NCBI RefSeq assembly: GCF_000004195.4
Contig: NC_030678.2
Span: forward strand, 155,571,047-155,635,046
Source of the DNA: Xenopus tropicalis
Taxonomy: Eukaryota; Chordata; Amphibia; Anura; Pipidae
DNA: 64,000 bases
Direction of reading: 5' to 3'
Shown: positions 43,281 through 55,455 of the stretch, piece after piece
Position numbering within the stretch: position 1 is the stretch's first letter
Layout of the letters: each line of letters begins with the position of its first letter
Position numbers and translations under genes: made by a program
The notes under the pieces: model-generated
What the model was told of the DNA's origin: nothing
What the model saw: the letters and a program-made list of their open reading frames with translations, nothing else
Databases searched by the model: none

Positions 43281-45949
43281 GTCACATAACTGTTTAAAAC
43301 TTGTGTCTTATAACAAATATAGTAACCCCTGCTGTAAAATATGATAATATTAGAAGTCACTTTGGAGTTCTATGACCAAGTTCCAGTTTTCATGATTCGG
43401 CCTTCGGCCTCTTACATTTATATGGTCGGTGACTTATAATACACTTATATTTTACAATAGGGGGAACATTATTCAATATATTATATATATCTATATAGTT
43501 GTAGGTCAGAAAAAAACATATAGCTCAGTTCTCAATATTAAAGAAGTGAATGATATTTAAAAACCAAGGTTGATAGCCGCTAAGGCTAGAAGCCTACATA
43601 GCTACAATGAGGTTTCTCCTTTTTTCCTATTTTAGGCTTTGCTGCAAGTTATTTTTGTATTCCCTGTAGGCATTATCTATACCAGGGGATGAGGAAAGGC
43701 AGTTCAGCGCAATGGCACCTGATCCTATGTATTATCCTACCAACATGGCACCACAGGGATATACCCTTCCTTCTTGAAGCCATGGTGACCACAGGCTGAA
43801 CTTGCACAAAAGCACAAGCTGCAAGGCCAGAGGGGCACTTCTGACTGGTGTCCAGCTAGAGTCTTATGGAGACACTGAGGTGAAAGTAAATGTATTTTAC
43901 TTGGGTTTTTTTCTACCCAGTTACTGACTTGTTTATACTGCCATAGTATCAGGCCTTAGCTATCACTCCCCACAGCCAACCTACTGTGTTATAATTCCCC
44001 ACAAAAAGCCATCAGGGTGCATGTCCTAGCAGCTTATAGAGGGATCATTTACAACTGTGGGGGCAGATAGCCTAAACCAGCCACTACTCATTTTCCACAG
44101 GTATAGAAGCAGTCACTTTACCCCCAGTTTTGTCATGTACCTGTTTAGAGAGGTACCACAAAACCACACTAGCCTTAGTTCTTTGTACTAAATGCTGTTA
44201 AGTTGTTGAGCAGCCCTCTAGCTGTCGGGGCTCTAGAAAGCCCTTGCTTAATGTCCCCCATCAGGAAGTTGAGGAGTGAACCAATCAGCTTAAGGCTGGT
44301 ATAAGAGCCCAGAGAAGGCTAAGAGCCTCAGGCAAGTGCTGGGATGCTGGAGGGACCTGGAAGATGCCTGGTCACGACACCCAACAGAGGTTAGGCCAAT
44401 CAGAGGCAACATATTACTCCCAGAAGCTACTTTTGTGAAAATAAAGAAAGAGAGGTCTAGTGCTTCAACAACCCACAGGACTAATGCCTGGCAGCCAATT
44501 TCAGCCCTCCCTGGTCAATGCACTGCAGGTATCAGATCTGCCGTCAGACCCAAATGTGGCCTTGACCGGTTATGGAACCCATAATGTGCAGGCACAGTAC
44601 TAGATTTCCCAGTATTTCCCACTAAAAGCATGAAAGGTTCCCAGGTTAACGGTCAGTAGGTAGGTGCCCAGGGTATACTAAGTGTATACACCAGTCAAAA
44701 CCATCACTCTAACAGCAGCATGGCAATGCACCACAGACAAGTCCCATGTAATTCCCAGCAGAGGCTGAAGGCAGAGGTGCATGAGGCTTAAAGAAAAGTC
44801 AATTAGTTCCCTTTTACATTTAGTGTGAGAGGAGTTATATTAGCACAGGCCAATGCCTTTATGAGGTTTGGGTCAATACAAAGGTCATCTTATAAAATAT
44901 ATTGTCCCTGTGTGCTTCCTCCCCGTGGAGATTCATACAATGGCTTGTTATTAAATTGTCATGGTATCTGTACCCAATTATGGTTTCCCTATCAGATGGA
45001 ATGTATCACGGTAATGAATTGCCTCCTCTACATGAAATCTATAGTAACAATATCACTCCGAGAAGCCTTTACCACGAGTGTTAATAATATAGAATTTCCT
45101 CCTTCGCCTCCTGAACCTGAGTGCTGGGAAGAAGCCAGAATCAGTAATAAAGAGTTTATCTAACTGATGCCAATGTATGATAAAGGGCTGCTGCGCACAG
45201 TGCATTGTGGGAAAGGTACCTCTTAGCAAGGTTAAATGTATTTTATTTCAGGCATGGGAGAGAAGAACAGTGAGATATGTACAAGTATGAACATACAATA
45301 TGGCTTATGCAATGTACAGTGGGAAAATCAATAAATCTAACTGACAGCCCATAAGGTACAATATCTAATTACAAGATACTGCAGAAGGGATCTGCTATGT
45401 CCTGCTGAATCATCATTTTCTATAACAGAATTTATTAAAAGGCCCCTAATCCTTAATATTCATTGCAAATATGGGAATGGCCATGTGATAAGTTCTACAA
45501 GCAACAGTGACCCAGTGGTTGCCCGCGGCAAGTTAGTGCGTCTCTATGAGCAGCTGTCCACGGTAACCCTCAGGGTGCAGAGTTAAACTCTGTTCCCTAA
45601 AGCAATGCGGGAGTCAGGCAATGTGGCCTAAACTATTGGATTAATGATGGCGGACGTTGCAATAAATATACATTTGTTTTCTTTGGGCCCATGGTTTTTA
45701 TTTATATCATGGTTAGTTCTTATAACAGAAAAATAGATAGACAGTGTAACATCCTGCCTGGATTTTACACTGAATGGAATGATGGCTATGGGTGCTCTCT
45801 ATTTACCCACACCTGTTCTAAATCTCCAATTATCCAGCCTATAATTCCCTACCTCTCAGTCCCTTCCATGCCCATTATAGGACTATTTAGCATAGTTCCT
45901 GGGTGCCCTTTCTGTTCTGACTCCTGCTTGTATCCTAACTTCCACTGAA
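43281..45949. other. Mostly unannotated; candidate conserved block at 44880-45180
   Basis: No repeat family recognised in most of it. 44880-45180 looks unique and moderately balanced in composition; two overlapping frames there are short and lack domains. Confidence 0.3.
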
Positions 45950-46271
45950 CTCTGCCTGGACCGATCCTCTTTGTCTATTTGACTTCTCTTCTGGATCCCA
46001 ACTTTGCACTGCGCTGCTGTTCTGGTTTTGACCCGGCCTGCCTGACTCTGATTCCTGTAAGCTCACTCAGTCCTCCTGTAACGATCCAGTTCCCTTGCTT
46101 GCTCAGAACCTTTGCCCTGGTCCTCTCACTTTAAGACCTGGTGGCACGTGAGCAGCAGATGGCTCCACCTGCAGCCAAAGGTGGCTGTTATAGGCAGAAG
46201 TGTGAGCTGTGACTGGGACCTTGGCAACTGTTGTGGGTTTTGGGTTAGTGAACGTGGCATTATGACGGGCC
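45950..46271 (+). mobile_element. Possible LTR or leader of a Ty3/gypsy-like element
   Basis: The pyrimidine-rich stretch to about 46140 and the ggttagtgaacgtggcat segment directly precede the gag remnant. LTR ends (TG...CA) and a primer binding site are not certain. No second LTR was found. Confidence 0.35.
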
Positions 46272-47520
46272 ATGGGTGCCAATGAGGAAGCTACACCTAG
46301 CCTGGATTCTGCTGCTATTGAGCAAAAGTTTACCTGTTTGAGTCAGCAAGTGAGTACCATGGCTCAGATAATAACTAGTTTGCATGCAAACATGCAGCAC
46401 GCAGGGACTCAAGGTATTAAAATACCCCTTTTTGAAAAATGTAATGGGGAAAAGGAGCATTTCAGAGGCTTTATTAACCAGTGCAAGCTCTATTTTTAAC
46501 TCCAGCCTGCTAAATGTTCTAATGATGCCTTTAAGGTATGGTTTTTATTAACTCTTTTGCAAGGGAAAGCTCTTGCTTGGGCTTTACGTATTATTGAGAA
46601 CAATAGCCCTTTACTTTCTGATTTTGAAGGGTTTCTGGACAATATGGCGGCCCTGATCGTACTCCCATGGCTAAGGTTGCCCTGTCACTTTTGTCTCAAG
46701 GGCAGTGGTCTGTAAATGAGTATGCTATGATGTTCAGAATACTAATGGCTGACACCAAATTGAATTCGGCTGCTCAGAGAATTTTTTTTCAAAAGAGAGG
46801 CTTGCAGAAAATATTAAAGATGAATTAGTCTGAGTTGATAGCCCAGAGAATCTGCATGACTTAATTCAGTTATTAATAAACATTGATTCATGTTATACTG
46901 AGAGACAGCAAGAGAAATTGGGAACCGCTGCCTTTGCTAAACCTGTGGCTGATCCTTCCCTTACCAATCCTGCCCCTAGCACCTAATCTGCTCCTAAAAA
47001 CCCATGAAATTAGGTATTGTTAGGGGTCCTCTTTCTGCAATGCAAAAAATTGCAGAAGGCAGAATAATCTTTACATGCACTGTGAGGTAATGGCCACTAT
47101 GTGTGTACCTGCCCAGTAAAGGCAGAACAATTTCAGTGGTGTTTGAATGGAAAGGAGAAGTCTTATAATTGTACCTGAAGTTCTAAGCTTTTTGTGCCTG
47201 TAACTTTGTTTGTCTGTAACATCTGTTTTAGTTGAAGCCTTTATAGTTTTGGGGGCAGCAGGGAATTTTCTTGGCACCATTTTTGCTGCTAAGATGTCTG
47301 TGCCTACTGTTCCTCTCCTCCCAGGCTGCTGTCCATTGATGAAAAACAAAAAAAAACACTTGGCAGTGGGCTAATTAAATCTGCAACTCTAAGATTAAAT
47401 ATGTCCCTTGGGTGCACATATTCTGAAGAAATTGCTTTCCATATTATCCAGTGTGAAACCATCCCTGTGATTTCAGGTTTTCCATGGCTAAAACTGCACA
47501 GTAAGCAGTGGGAATCTGGT
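46272..47520 (+). pseudogene. Ty3/gypsy-type gag-protease remnant
   Basis: The first frame (46272-46499) encodes a coiled amino part and then FRGFINQCKLYF, typical of retrotransposon gag. A stop ends it at 46498. Homology continues after it with WFLLTLLQGKALAWALRII, then after a frameshift near 46650 with SLLSQGQWSVNEYAMMFRI, and after another near 46790 with IKDELV and a stop. A zinc-knuckle trace with GHYVCTCPVK lies near 47085-47125. The aspartic-protease region follows at about 47190-47500, with FLGTIFAAKMSVPTVPLLP in frame. The position expected to hold the catalytic Asp-Ser-Gly reads Val-Leu-Gly. Reverse transcriptase and integrase are absent. This is clearly dead. Confidence 0.8.
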
Positions 47521-48981
47521 TCAAGTCCAGGCAGGATGTTACAGACAAATAGATATTGAGCTACAAGGGCTCAATATCTATAGGGCTGCATCCTATACTA
47601 CCAATATATTATCAATCATTGGTTTTTGAATTGAATTCAGGATTCTGTTCATCCACAAAGACACTGCTTTATCTCCCTTCCAATCTTCTGTTTGTGGCTG
47701 TCAGTCTTTCATTCACAAAGTGCTAAGCTAGAGTGTATTTTGGGGTATTAGATATATATTGTTAAAGCCACAAATATTTGTTGATATGCTTGGCTTGGGC
47801 TCAAGGGCCAAGCTATATGGAAGGATTATTATGGATTAATACAAACTACACCTCGCTTCATCAGATGTAATGATGATGTAATGATGTAAAAGAAGGATAC
47901 CAGGATTTATTTTGCAGAAAACCCAAACAGAACTGGGTTTATTGTCCAAGACAAGTCAATGTAGGGTAGCAGATGTAGAGCAGGTTAAATGCAGAGCAGG
48001 CGATATAAAGATGCATCAATGTGGAGAGTAGTTGGTAAGCAATTCTTTATCTTTAAGGTTTCCCCCTTAGTGGACCGTATCCCAAACAGCAGACATGGAT
48101 CAGGGAGAAGACTATGCCTTTTTCCTCTTGTCAGTACTGCGGTCCCTTCACTAAGGCAGCAGAGCCTGTAGCGGAGAATACTTCCAGCTCTCTCTCCTGG
48201 TTGGAGCCAGCAAGCTGCTCTTGTCAACTAAAGCTGACTAACTCACTTTCCTAGAACGTGCTTTAACATAAAATATCCAGCACTTACTAGATCCTCATTC
48301 ACGGGGTCCCTACTCTCTGACTTCTCCAAAGGTAATGGTCCCTCTGGGGCAAGAAGGCTTTACTGGGGCCTTGTTGATCCCAGGCTCAGTGAAACATCCA
48401 CCTGGTTCAACAGATACAGGCCCTACATATACTGTATATAGATTGAGGTGCCCAAAGTTTGGCCCTCTGGTTGTTTTTGAAACTATATTACTTTGAATAT
48501 ATGCAATTTCCATTTATAGCTTTGAGGATATTCTACATGAAAATCAAGTTTAAATGCAACATATTCTACTTGTGGCAGGAAGTAAGGAGATTGTGGGCAT
48601 ATTAATATAACTATACAGTATGATTAGATGTTATGGAAAGCTATTCAACAGGAGAGGCAGAGGAGGGTGAAAACAAAGAGGAGATGTTGAACATATTTTC
48701 TGATTCCCTGTTCCTTCGTCTTACAGTAATGGTAGCCTCCATCCTCCCTTTCTTGCTTCACATAGAATTTTTATAAAAGTGAGTTTGTGCCAGAATTCTC
48801 TCCATACACTTTTTCCCACAGATCAATAAGATAAGAGTTTGTTGCGCTCATTGCTAAAATGGCAGATATGTCTAAACTGAGTGCATCAGTTGGAGATATA
48901 TTTTGGCAGCTACTCCACCATAACCGCCTCCAACTCTCAAGCAAATAACATGATCACTGATGTCTACACAGTCCAATCCCA
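47521..48981. other. Unannotated stretch
   Basis: 47870-47895 has a local duplication of gtaatgatgat. No recognised exon. Confidence 0.4.
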
Positions 48982-49246
48982 GACTGGCAATGTTTGGATT
49001 CTGGTAAATGCCAGAGGGGCTGCTGTAAGATGCCACAGACAGTCACTATTTAGTGGGTTGGCTGGGGACTGATTGCGCCTCTGTGTACTTAAAATACCAG
49101 GGTCTATATTGACTCCCAGTTCAGTTCCTGGAATTTCAAGTACTTAGAGGCCCAAACAGCCCCCCACCAGCCCAATAAATAGTGAGTGTCTATGGCACCT
49201 TACAGCAGCCCCTCTGGCATTTGCCAGAATCCACACATTGCCAGTC
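48982..49246. mobile_element. Palindromic MITE with GACTGGCAAT ends
   Basis: gactggcaatgtttggattc at the left is matched by the reverse complement at the right (gaatccacacattgccagtc). The arms of about 90-110 bp contain cagtcactatt / aatagtgagtg and gccagaggggctgctgtaag / cttacagcagcccctctggc. Single arms occur at 3217-3325 and 3893-4092. Confidence 0.85.
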
Positions 49247-50297
49247 CAGTCCCGTCACAGACTAAAAATAAATTACTGGATCATGTGGACATTGGGAGCT
49301 CAGTGGAAAATGACCACAAAGCCAGAATAATGCAGTCACTCAACTTGACTGACTAACATTCCTTCCATGTATTTGAATGACACAGTGGGATCCTATTGGC
49401 CCCATTTGGCAAGTGATGGTTACCCCATGGCTACAGTAAGTTTCATGTATATCAAGCTTTACACAACCATTCTTGAATCATCATTCTGAAAATCCTGCAG
49501 TCCCGAATACAGGTTTAGAAACTAGTGGTCTAGTGCAGATGGGGAAATGAAATAATAGCTCCCTTTCTTCTCTTAATAATGAAACAGTGAATACATAATT
49601 GATTAAGGATTAGCTACTCTCTACCGTGCCAAGGTTCTTTCTGTTCTCCAACAATAAAGGAGCCAAATCTTTGTTTTTGATCTGATAAAATAAGTCTCAA
49701 TACAGATCCATAGATTGTTATAGAAATTTGGAGCCAGTCTATTGTGCTATTGTCCCACTGCCATCAGTCTCCATGTTTTCCTGAAAATGAACTGGTTTTC
49801 ACCTGTAACTAAGGTTTCATCCAATGAAATGTCTTTGTCCTGTTTTGCACTGGTTTCAGGATGAAGTCTGAAGAAATCCCCTTCGACTTCAAAGTGACTG
49901 TGCTGCTTTCAGAGAGATTCGTTTAGATATTTATAAGGGGATGCTGATGCTTGCCAGACTCTGAGAGAAGATGGCACCATCTGCTTGGATAAAACAAGAT
50001 GTCCCAGATTTCAGAAATAATTTGATTCATAGTATCTCTTCCTTCTGAAGACTTTTATAGAGCAGCTAATTGTTTTTCATCTTCACCTCCTAATATCCCA
50101 TGATTAACATTGCGCAGTCATGGCATGGATTTGTGCCTGCGCTTACAATGGTGTTTGTTTTTTTTAAAGTTCTATGTTGAGAGAAGCACTGTAGAAAGGT
50201 AATGCATTTGCCTTGTTACAAATTCATCTTCACTTCTGCACAGACCCTGTGCTGGGGGGGTCAGTGATCCCTATAAGCACTACAGGTGCATTTTTTT
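49247..50297. other. Unannotated stretch
   Basis: No recognised repeat or exon. Confidence 0.4.
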
Positions 50298-50451
50298 TAG
50301 GGATGCACCAAACCCACAGCGCGCGGCTAAAAATTCTTATCCCGTTACCATTTAACCCTTCCAAATTATAATAAGCATATGCTGAATCCTTCAACAAAAG
50401 GCTGGATTTGGCCCGAATCCCAAACCAAATCCAGGATTCGGTGCATCCATA
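50298..50451. mobile_element. hAT-like MITE with TAGGGATGCACC ends
   Basis: tagggatgcaccaaaccc and ggattcggtgcatccata are imperfect inverted repeats. The flanks attttttt and cttttttt could be the 8-bp duplication, though they are low complexity. Inside, ggatttggcccgaatccc forms a further hairpin. Confidence 0.65.
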
Positions 50452-51238
50452 CTTTTTTTACTTCCTTATATGATGTCACGCATAGTACTGGCAGAAAACT
50501 TAACCCCTATTGGCTGTGTCTCCTGTCAGTCTGACACTGCTTCCTGTGCCTGTGACAGAGAGCTGCAAATCTAACATTACAGTATGTTATATTAGTGATG
50601 TGCTGAGTGTGTTTGCCTATGTCATTGCAAGGGGGAAATTAATCAATGACCTTTCAATGTATGCAGCTGGTTAAAGTGCACAAGCAGCCAATGAATTGGT
50701 CCAATAGGAGACAAGTAAGGGCAAAGCCTGGACATGATGATGTCAGTATATAGGAATTTCTTAGTGTGTCAGGTTCAAAATAGGCCACTCCCATCTCTTC
50801 AGAGAGACAGAAGAAGGACAGATTTAACAGGTATAAACAGTTGCTTTTACAGTGGCCGTTGTACTTTTTTTCAATGGAAAATGGATTTTCTAACACACTG
50901 AGAGCATTGCTGGTGACACCGAAGGTAAACAACCCGTTTAAGGTCAAGACCTTTAGGCTAATGGCAAAAGGTTGTTTTATCCATTGGTGTAATTCAGCCC
51001 AAACCTATGCCTGGTGTCTCCCATTGGTTTCAGTGGGAACTTCCTGATATCAGTAATAGTTATAGTCCATTATTGGTATTAGGGTGAGAACAGCCTGTAC
51101 TAGTAGCCTCTGCCAGCAGTTTTAGGCAGTTCCCATTGAAGCAAATAGGAAGTATTGTTTGGGTGCTTCTCTGCGGGCTGAAATACACCACCACCAACTC
51201 ATCTATAACCTTAAGCTAATCATACTTACCCAGATTTT
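50452..51238. other. Unannotated stretch
   Basis: No recognised repeat or exon. Confidence 0.4.
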
Positions 51239-51450
51239 AGGGATTTGGTTCGTGATTCAGGCTTTTACAGCAGGATTCGGAATCGACCAAATCCATGTGT
51301 CTGGCCAAACCGAATCCGAATAATCATGTGATTTTTTTGTCACATAAACACAGAAGTTGAAACATTTCACAGCGTGTTGCGCTTGTGGTTCCCTTTACTC
51401 CTTCCCTAACCATATGCAAGTCAGCATTCGTATTGGGTTCAGCATCCCTA
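51239..51450. mobile_element. Decayed hAT-like MITE related to 50298-50451
   Basis: agggatttggttcgtgattc and gggttcagcatcccta are decayed ends of the family. gaatcgaccaaatcc and ccaaaccgaatccgaat are family-like interior phrases. Confidence 0.5.
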
Positions 51451-51686
51451 GCAGGTACATGGTGCATCGGCAAAGGAACAGCAGCTCCCCTTCACCTCCT
51501 GCAGGACCAACCCTTTGGGCTGTTGACCTTTAATAAAAACTAAACCAAAGAACATGGCCATTCACTTGTATCAATCTACCAATCAGATACCTGGAAAAAG
51601 GTCAGCAAATGTATGGCACTGATGCCTATGGAAGCCATTTACTACTAGGTATTGTGTTTATTTTAAGGGAGGGATACCAATACTAA

Positions 51687-52198
51687 GGGGCTGATTTACT
51701 TACCCACGAACGGGTCGAAATGAGTCCGATTGCGTTTTTTTCGTAATGATCGGTATTTTGCGATTTTTTCGTATGTTTTGCGCTTTTTTCGGATTCTTTA
51801 CGAATTTTTCGTTACCAATACGATTTTTGCGTAAAAACGCGAGTTTTTTGTAGCCATTACGAAAGTTGCGTAAAATCTGGCGATTTTTCGTAGCGTTAAA
51901 ACTTGCGCAAAAAGCGTTAAAACTTACGCGAAACTTTGCACCTTTTAAGTTTTAACGCTACGAAAAATGCGCAACTTTTCGCGTAAGTTTTAACGCTACG
52001 AAAAATGCGCAACTTTTTATGCAACTTTCGTAATGGATACGAAAAACTCGCGTTTTTACGCAAAAATCGTATTGGTAACGAAAAATTCGTAAAGAATCCG
52101 AAAAAATCGCAAAACATACGAAAAAGTCGCAAAATGTTCGTTTTCAAGTCGGAACTTTTCCAATTCGGGTCGGATTCGTGGGTTAGTAAATCAGCCCC
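51687..52198. mobile_element. Long palindromic MITE rich in CGAAAA/TTTTCG
   Basis: ggggctgatttacttaccca at the left is inverted at the right (gggttagtaaatcagcccc). The whole 512 bp folds on itself, with arms of about 240 bp. The interior is made of tttttcg and cgaaaaa words, such as gttaccaatacgatttttgc facing caaaaatcgtattggtaac. CpG pairs are well kept. It is noncoding; ORFs inside are artefacts. Confidence 0.93.
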
Positions 52199-53636
52199 AT
52201 AGAGTTCTAGTTTCATCATTGTCTGGGCTCATTCCAGCAATACCATTTCCAGTCATTCACACAGCTTGCTCTGCCAAATGCAGATACTGTTGGCAAATAA
52301 TTATATTTATAAATGATGGTATAGTTTATAAATAAACAAGAATAACTTTAAATAGCATTAATAGATTTAATCATTGACAGTATAAAAGTGATCGTGTCCC
52401 TACTGCAGGTATTCATCTTAAATCTCCCTATTCTTGTTTACATTACTTCCCTGTGGGGTGTGCCAGGATTCTCATGCTTTAAGGTCTGACAGCATGAGAG
52501 AAGCCCACTGTAAGACCTGAGAATAAAGGTGCAGCTATAGACAGAACGGCATACCTACATTGGAATCCAGATATCCCAGAGGGGTGGTGGGTAGCCACAC
52601 GTGACACAAATCCTGCATATATTCAGCTGGTATCATGGCAGTAGTACACAGGTTTTTCATGCCACTCCTGCTGAATGTTTTCTGTATTATATAAAGACAA
52701 GTGCAAAGACCCACGCAGACAGTTAAATAATATTAATCTAGATCTAATATGAATTGCTGGGACTTGTTCCTGCACAATAAAACTAAGACTTAACAGTGAA
52801 AAATGTGAAAAATGAACACACATGATGGCTGGCACATTCATGATACGGGTGAGAATGACTAATTAAGTTGCTGATCCCATAGGAAGGGCAGAGTCTGCTG
52901 ATACCAGGCACAATAGTATTGGGAAAGGAAAGGAGAAGGGAACTAATAATACTGAGAATAAAACAATAGAGATGTGGGGGAGTAGGAGGTCTTGCTGTGA
53001 CTTCCCAATCAGCCAATTTGTAAGGGTTAATAAAAACCATTGCAGTGACCCCTTACAGATGAATGAGAGCGACAGAGAGACTGCTTAGAGCTGGCGGATA
53101 GTGAGCCCTGTCCGTGGTGCTGAATTTGCCTTGCCTCTCACAAACACACCCTGCCAAGGCCGCTCAATAGAAACATTACATGGGGTGTACAGCCAATAAA
53201 TAACAACAGAGAATGTCACTTAAGGCGGTTTTCCAATATATATTAATGCCACAGTTTTAATGATTTTAAAGAAATGTGTCATTGTAATTGCTATTGAAAG
53301 TAGCATCTGCCTTTTCCTTTCTCTTCTCTGCACTGCAGATTCTGACTTTTGAAACAAAAGGTATGCTCTGGGCATTGTGCAACTATCCACTGGTGTGTCC
53401 GCTCCATTCCAGAGCGAGAGGGACCCGCGGACTGTGCTCTAAATCAAGTGCTTTAGGCCATGCTAGTTTTAAAAGGGGCAGGCTGGGGGAGTCACATAGG
53501 TGTCCTGCACTCTTGCCCCTCTAACTGCCCCTACCTTGTGAGTCATTATCTGGTGCTTAGTGCAGAGCATTACATGTAGGGTGTGTGTGTGCAAGTGCCT
53601 TCCTAAATGAGCAGTAAGCGGTGCACTCTTGTGGGG
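52199..53636. other. Unannotated stretch
   Basis: 53041-53290 looks unique and may be a conserved non-coding island; no alignment was possible. Confidence 0.35.
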
Positions 53637-53846
53637 AGCAGGAGAAAGGAGAGAAGAGAGAACTGCTCAGACTCTGGCCCTGGGAATGATGGATTTTTCT
53701 GAGAGAGAGGAAGTTAGATACCCTAAGAACATTTTTACAAAAAAGGAGACAAGAAATCCTGTTTTTCTCTGTGAGTGCTTATCGCTGTATTTACATAGAC
53801 CTTTCTAATAAAGCTTACTTAGTTTTTATCTTTCCTTCTACTTTAA
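53637..53846. mobile_element. Right half of a T2/Kolobok-like MITE
   Basis: The stretch gacaagaaatcctg ... gtatttacatagacctttct ... aagcttacttagtttttatc matches the right half of 61381-61917 and ends at TTAA (53843-53846). The left half is missing. Confidence 0.75.
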
Positions 53847-54801
53847 ACCTTAAAATCTCAGTGAAGTGCCATGATCTCCCCGTATGAGGGGAATCTGATG
53901 AACTTGTGGTCCCTAAAAATGAGTATTCACTTCCCTGCCAACCAAGTTTGGGCTTTATCAGACCAATAAATAAACAGCTTATAGTTACGGAGAGAATACA
54001 AAATATCATGCTGACACAGCGGTGAACAATGAATTCATCTGATGGAACATACAGTACCACTATGTTTTAGTTTACAAATCTCCAGAGGCAACACACAAGG
54101 CACATATTATGCAGTTGATTCAGAAAGCTATTAATTATTCTTAAATTGTGTCATATGGCTATGGAGAAATAACCCATTCATTCAGGCAATAATGAGGCCC
54201 AAGTTACTAAATTTAATAAGCTAAAAATAGGGGTTGTAGTTAATGCTGATATACACAATGATATAATAAATATCTATTGACTTGCCTGCCTTACCCAATG
54301 TTACCCAGAAGAAGAAAGGAAGCAAAAAGCAAACCAAAATCCCACATTATCATTACCCTTACTCACCCCTAAAGCCATCTGTCCCCATAGGAGAAATAGA
54401 CCACAATCCTCATCTCTGGGGTACCGAATTTCATTTTATAGACTGCCTTTCGATATCCCACAGCACACATACTATAAATGACATTTTCCAAGTAAGCCAT
54501 AGTTGGTTTTCGACATGTAACACATGTACTCTGTGCTGTAGATATATCTGTAATGTAGCCAGTTAGGACTGTGCCTAGGGTAGAAAGGAGAACTAAACAA
54601 TATGGCTAAAAATAGGCCATCTATTGAGTGTCAGTGGGGAATAGAGCACTCTGGGCACATAAAGCTCCCCAGGAGATCCACACTGCATTGGGTACGGCTG
54701 GCAGGCAGCAAATGTAAATATAGATCATATTAAGTGATATTCTCTAGAAAACTAGTAATTTCTAAAATTCTGAAATCAAGATAAATGAGATTATAAACAT
54801 T
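53847..54801. other. Unannotated stretch
   Basis: No recognised repeat or exon. Confidence 0.4.
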
Positions 54802-55455
54802 TTAAAGGGGTGGTTCAGAGGTAAACAGAAGAGGCAGCTGCCTAGGGCGCAAAGATTGGGGGGCGCCAGGCAGCCTCTCCTGCCTAGCCCGCTCACTTTA
54901 GTCATTGCCCCCGCCACTTGTCATTACGCGGTGGGGGCAATGATCTATCGCATCGCGAACCACCCCACAACCCACCCCCCCACTTTCACATGCTCGCTAA
55001 AGCACAAATGGGGGGAAGGTGAGGTGGCCGACCGAGTTGCCTAGACGCCCGGTCAGCTTGGCCCGCCCCTGGGTTCACCTGTAGGTAAACATTTAGTATA
55101 TTCCTATTCCTAGCAACTTTGCGATTGGTCTTTATTATTCATTCTCTATAGTTTTTTGCTTTATTTGTGTTTATCTTCAAACTCTTTCCAGCTGACCCCA
55201 ACAGCTTAAGAAACAATTCTCTGTGAGCTTACAATGTTATTGTTACTTTTTTATTAATTATCTTCCTATTCAGTCCCTCCTGTACTGATTCCAGTCTCAC
55301 TCAAGCTGCTGCCTGGTTGCTGGGGAAAACAAGACCTTAGAAACCAGATAGCTGATAAAATACCAAACTGGAGAGCTGCTGAACAAAAAGCTAATTAACT
55401 AAAAAACATTAAAAAAAAATTACAAAATGAAAACCAATTGCAACTAATTATAAGC
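54802..55455. mobile_element. T2/Kolobok-like MITE with a nested GC-rich insertion
   Basis: It starts TTAAAGGGGTGGTTCA, is interrupted at about 54829, resumes near 55072 (gggttcacctgtaggtaaac) and continues with gcgattggtctttattatt, gctgcctggttgctgg and gagagctgctgaacaaaaag. The right TTAA end has decayed. Confidence 0.8.
54829..55072. repeat. GC-rich CCTAGGGCGC repeat nested in the T2 MITE
   Basis: It runs from gaggcagctgcctagggcgc to the gccgaccgagttgcctag / cggtcagcttggcccgcccc end. cattgcccccgccacttg and gcggtgggggcaatg form an internal hairpin. gtaaacag/gtaaac beside both edges may be a target trace. Confidence 0.65.

Noticed and set aside
42444..43289. 281-codon open frame of Ser/Ile/Tyr/Leu
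   Set aside because: It is the TATC microsatellite read in one frame, with a start inside the neighbouring transposon.
44336..45163. Overlapping short frames as exons
   Set aside because: No domain or splice pattern; kept only as part of a possible conserved non-coding block.
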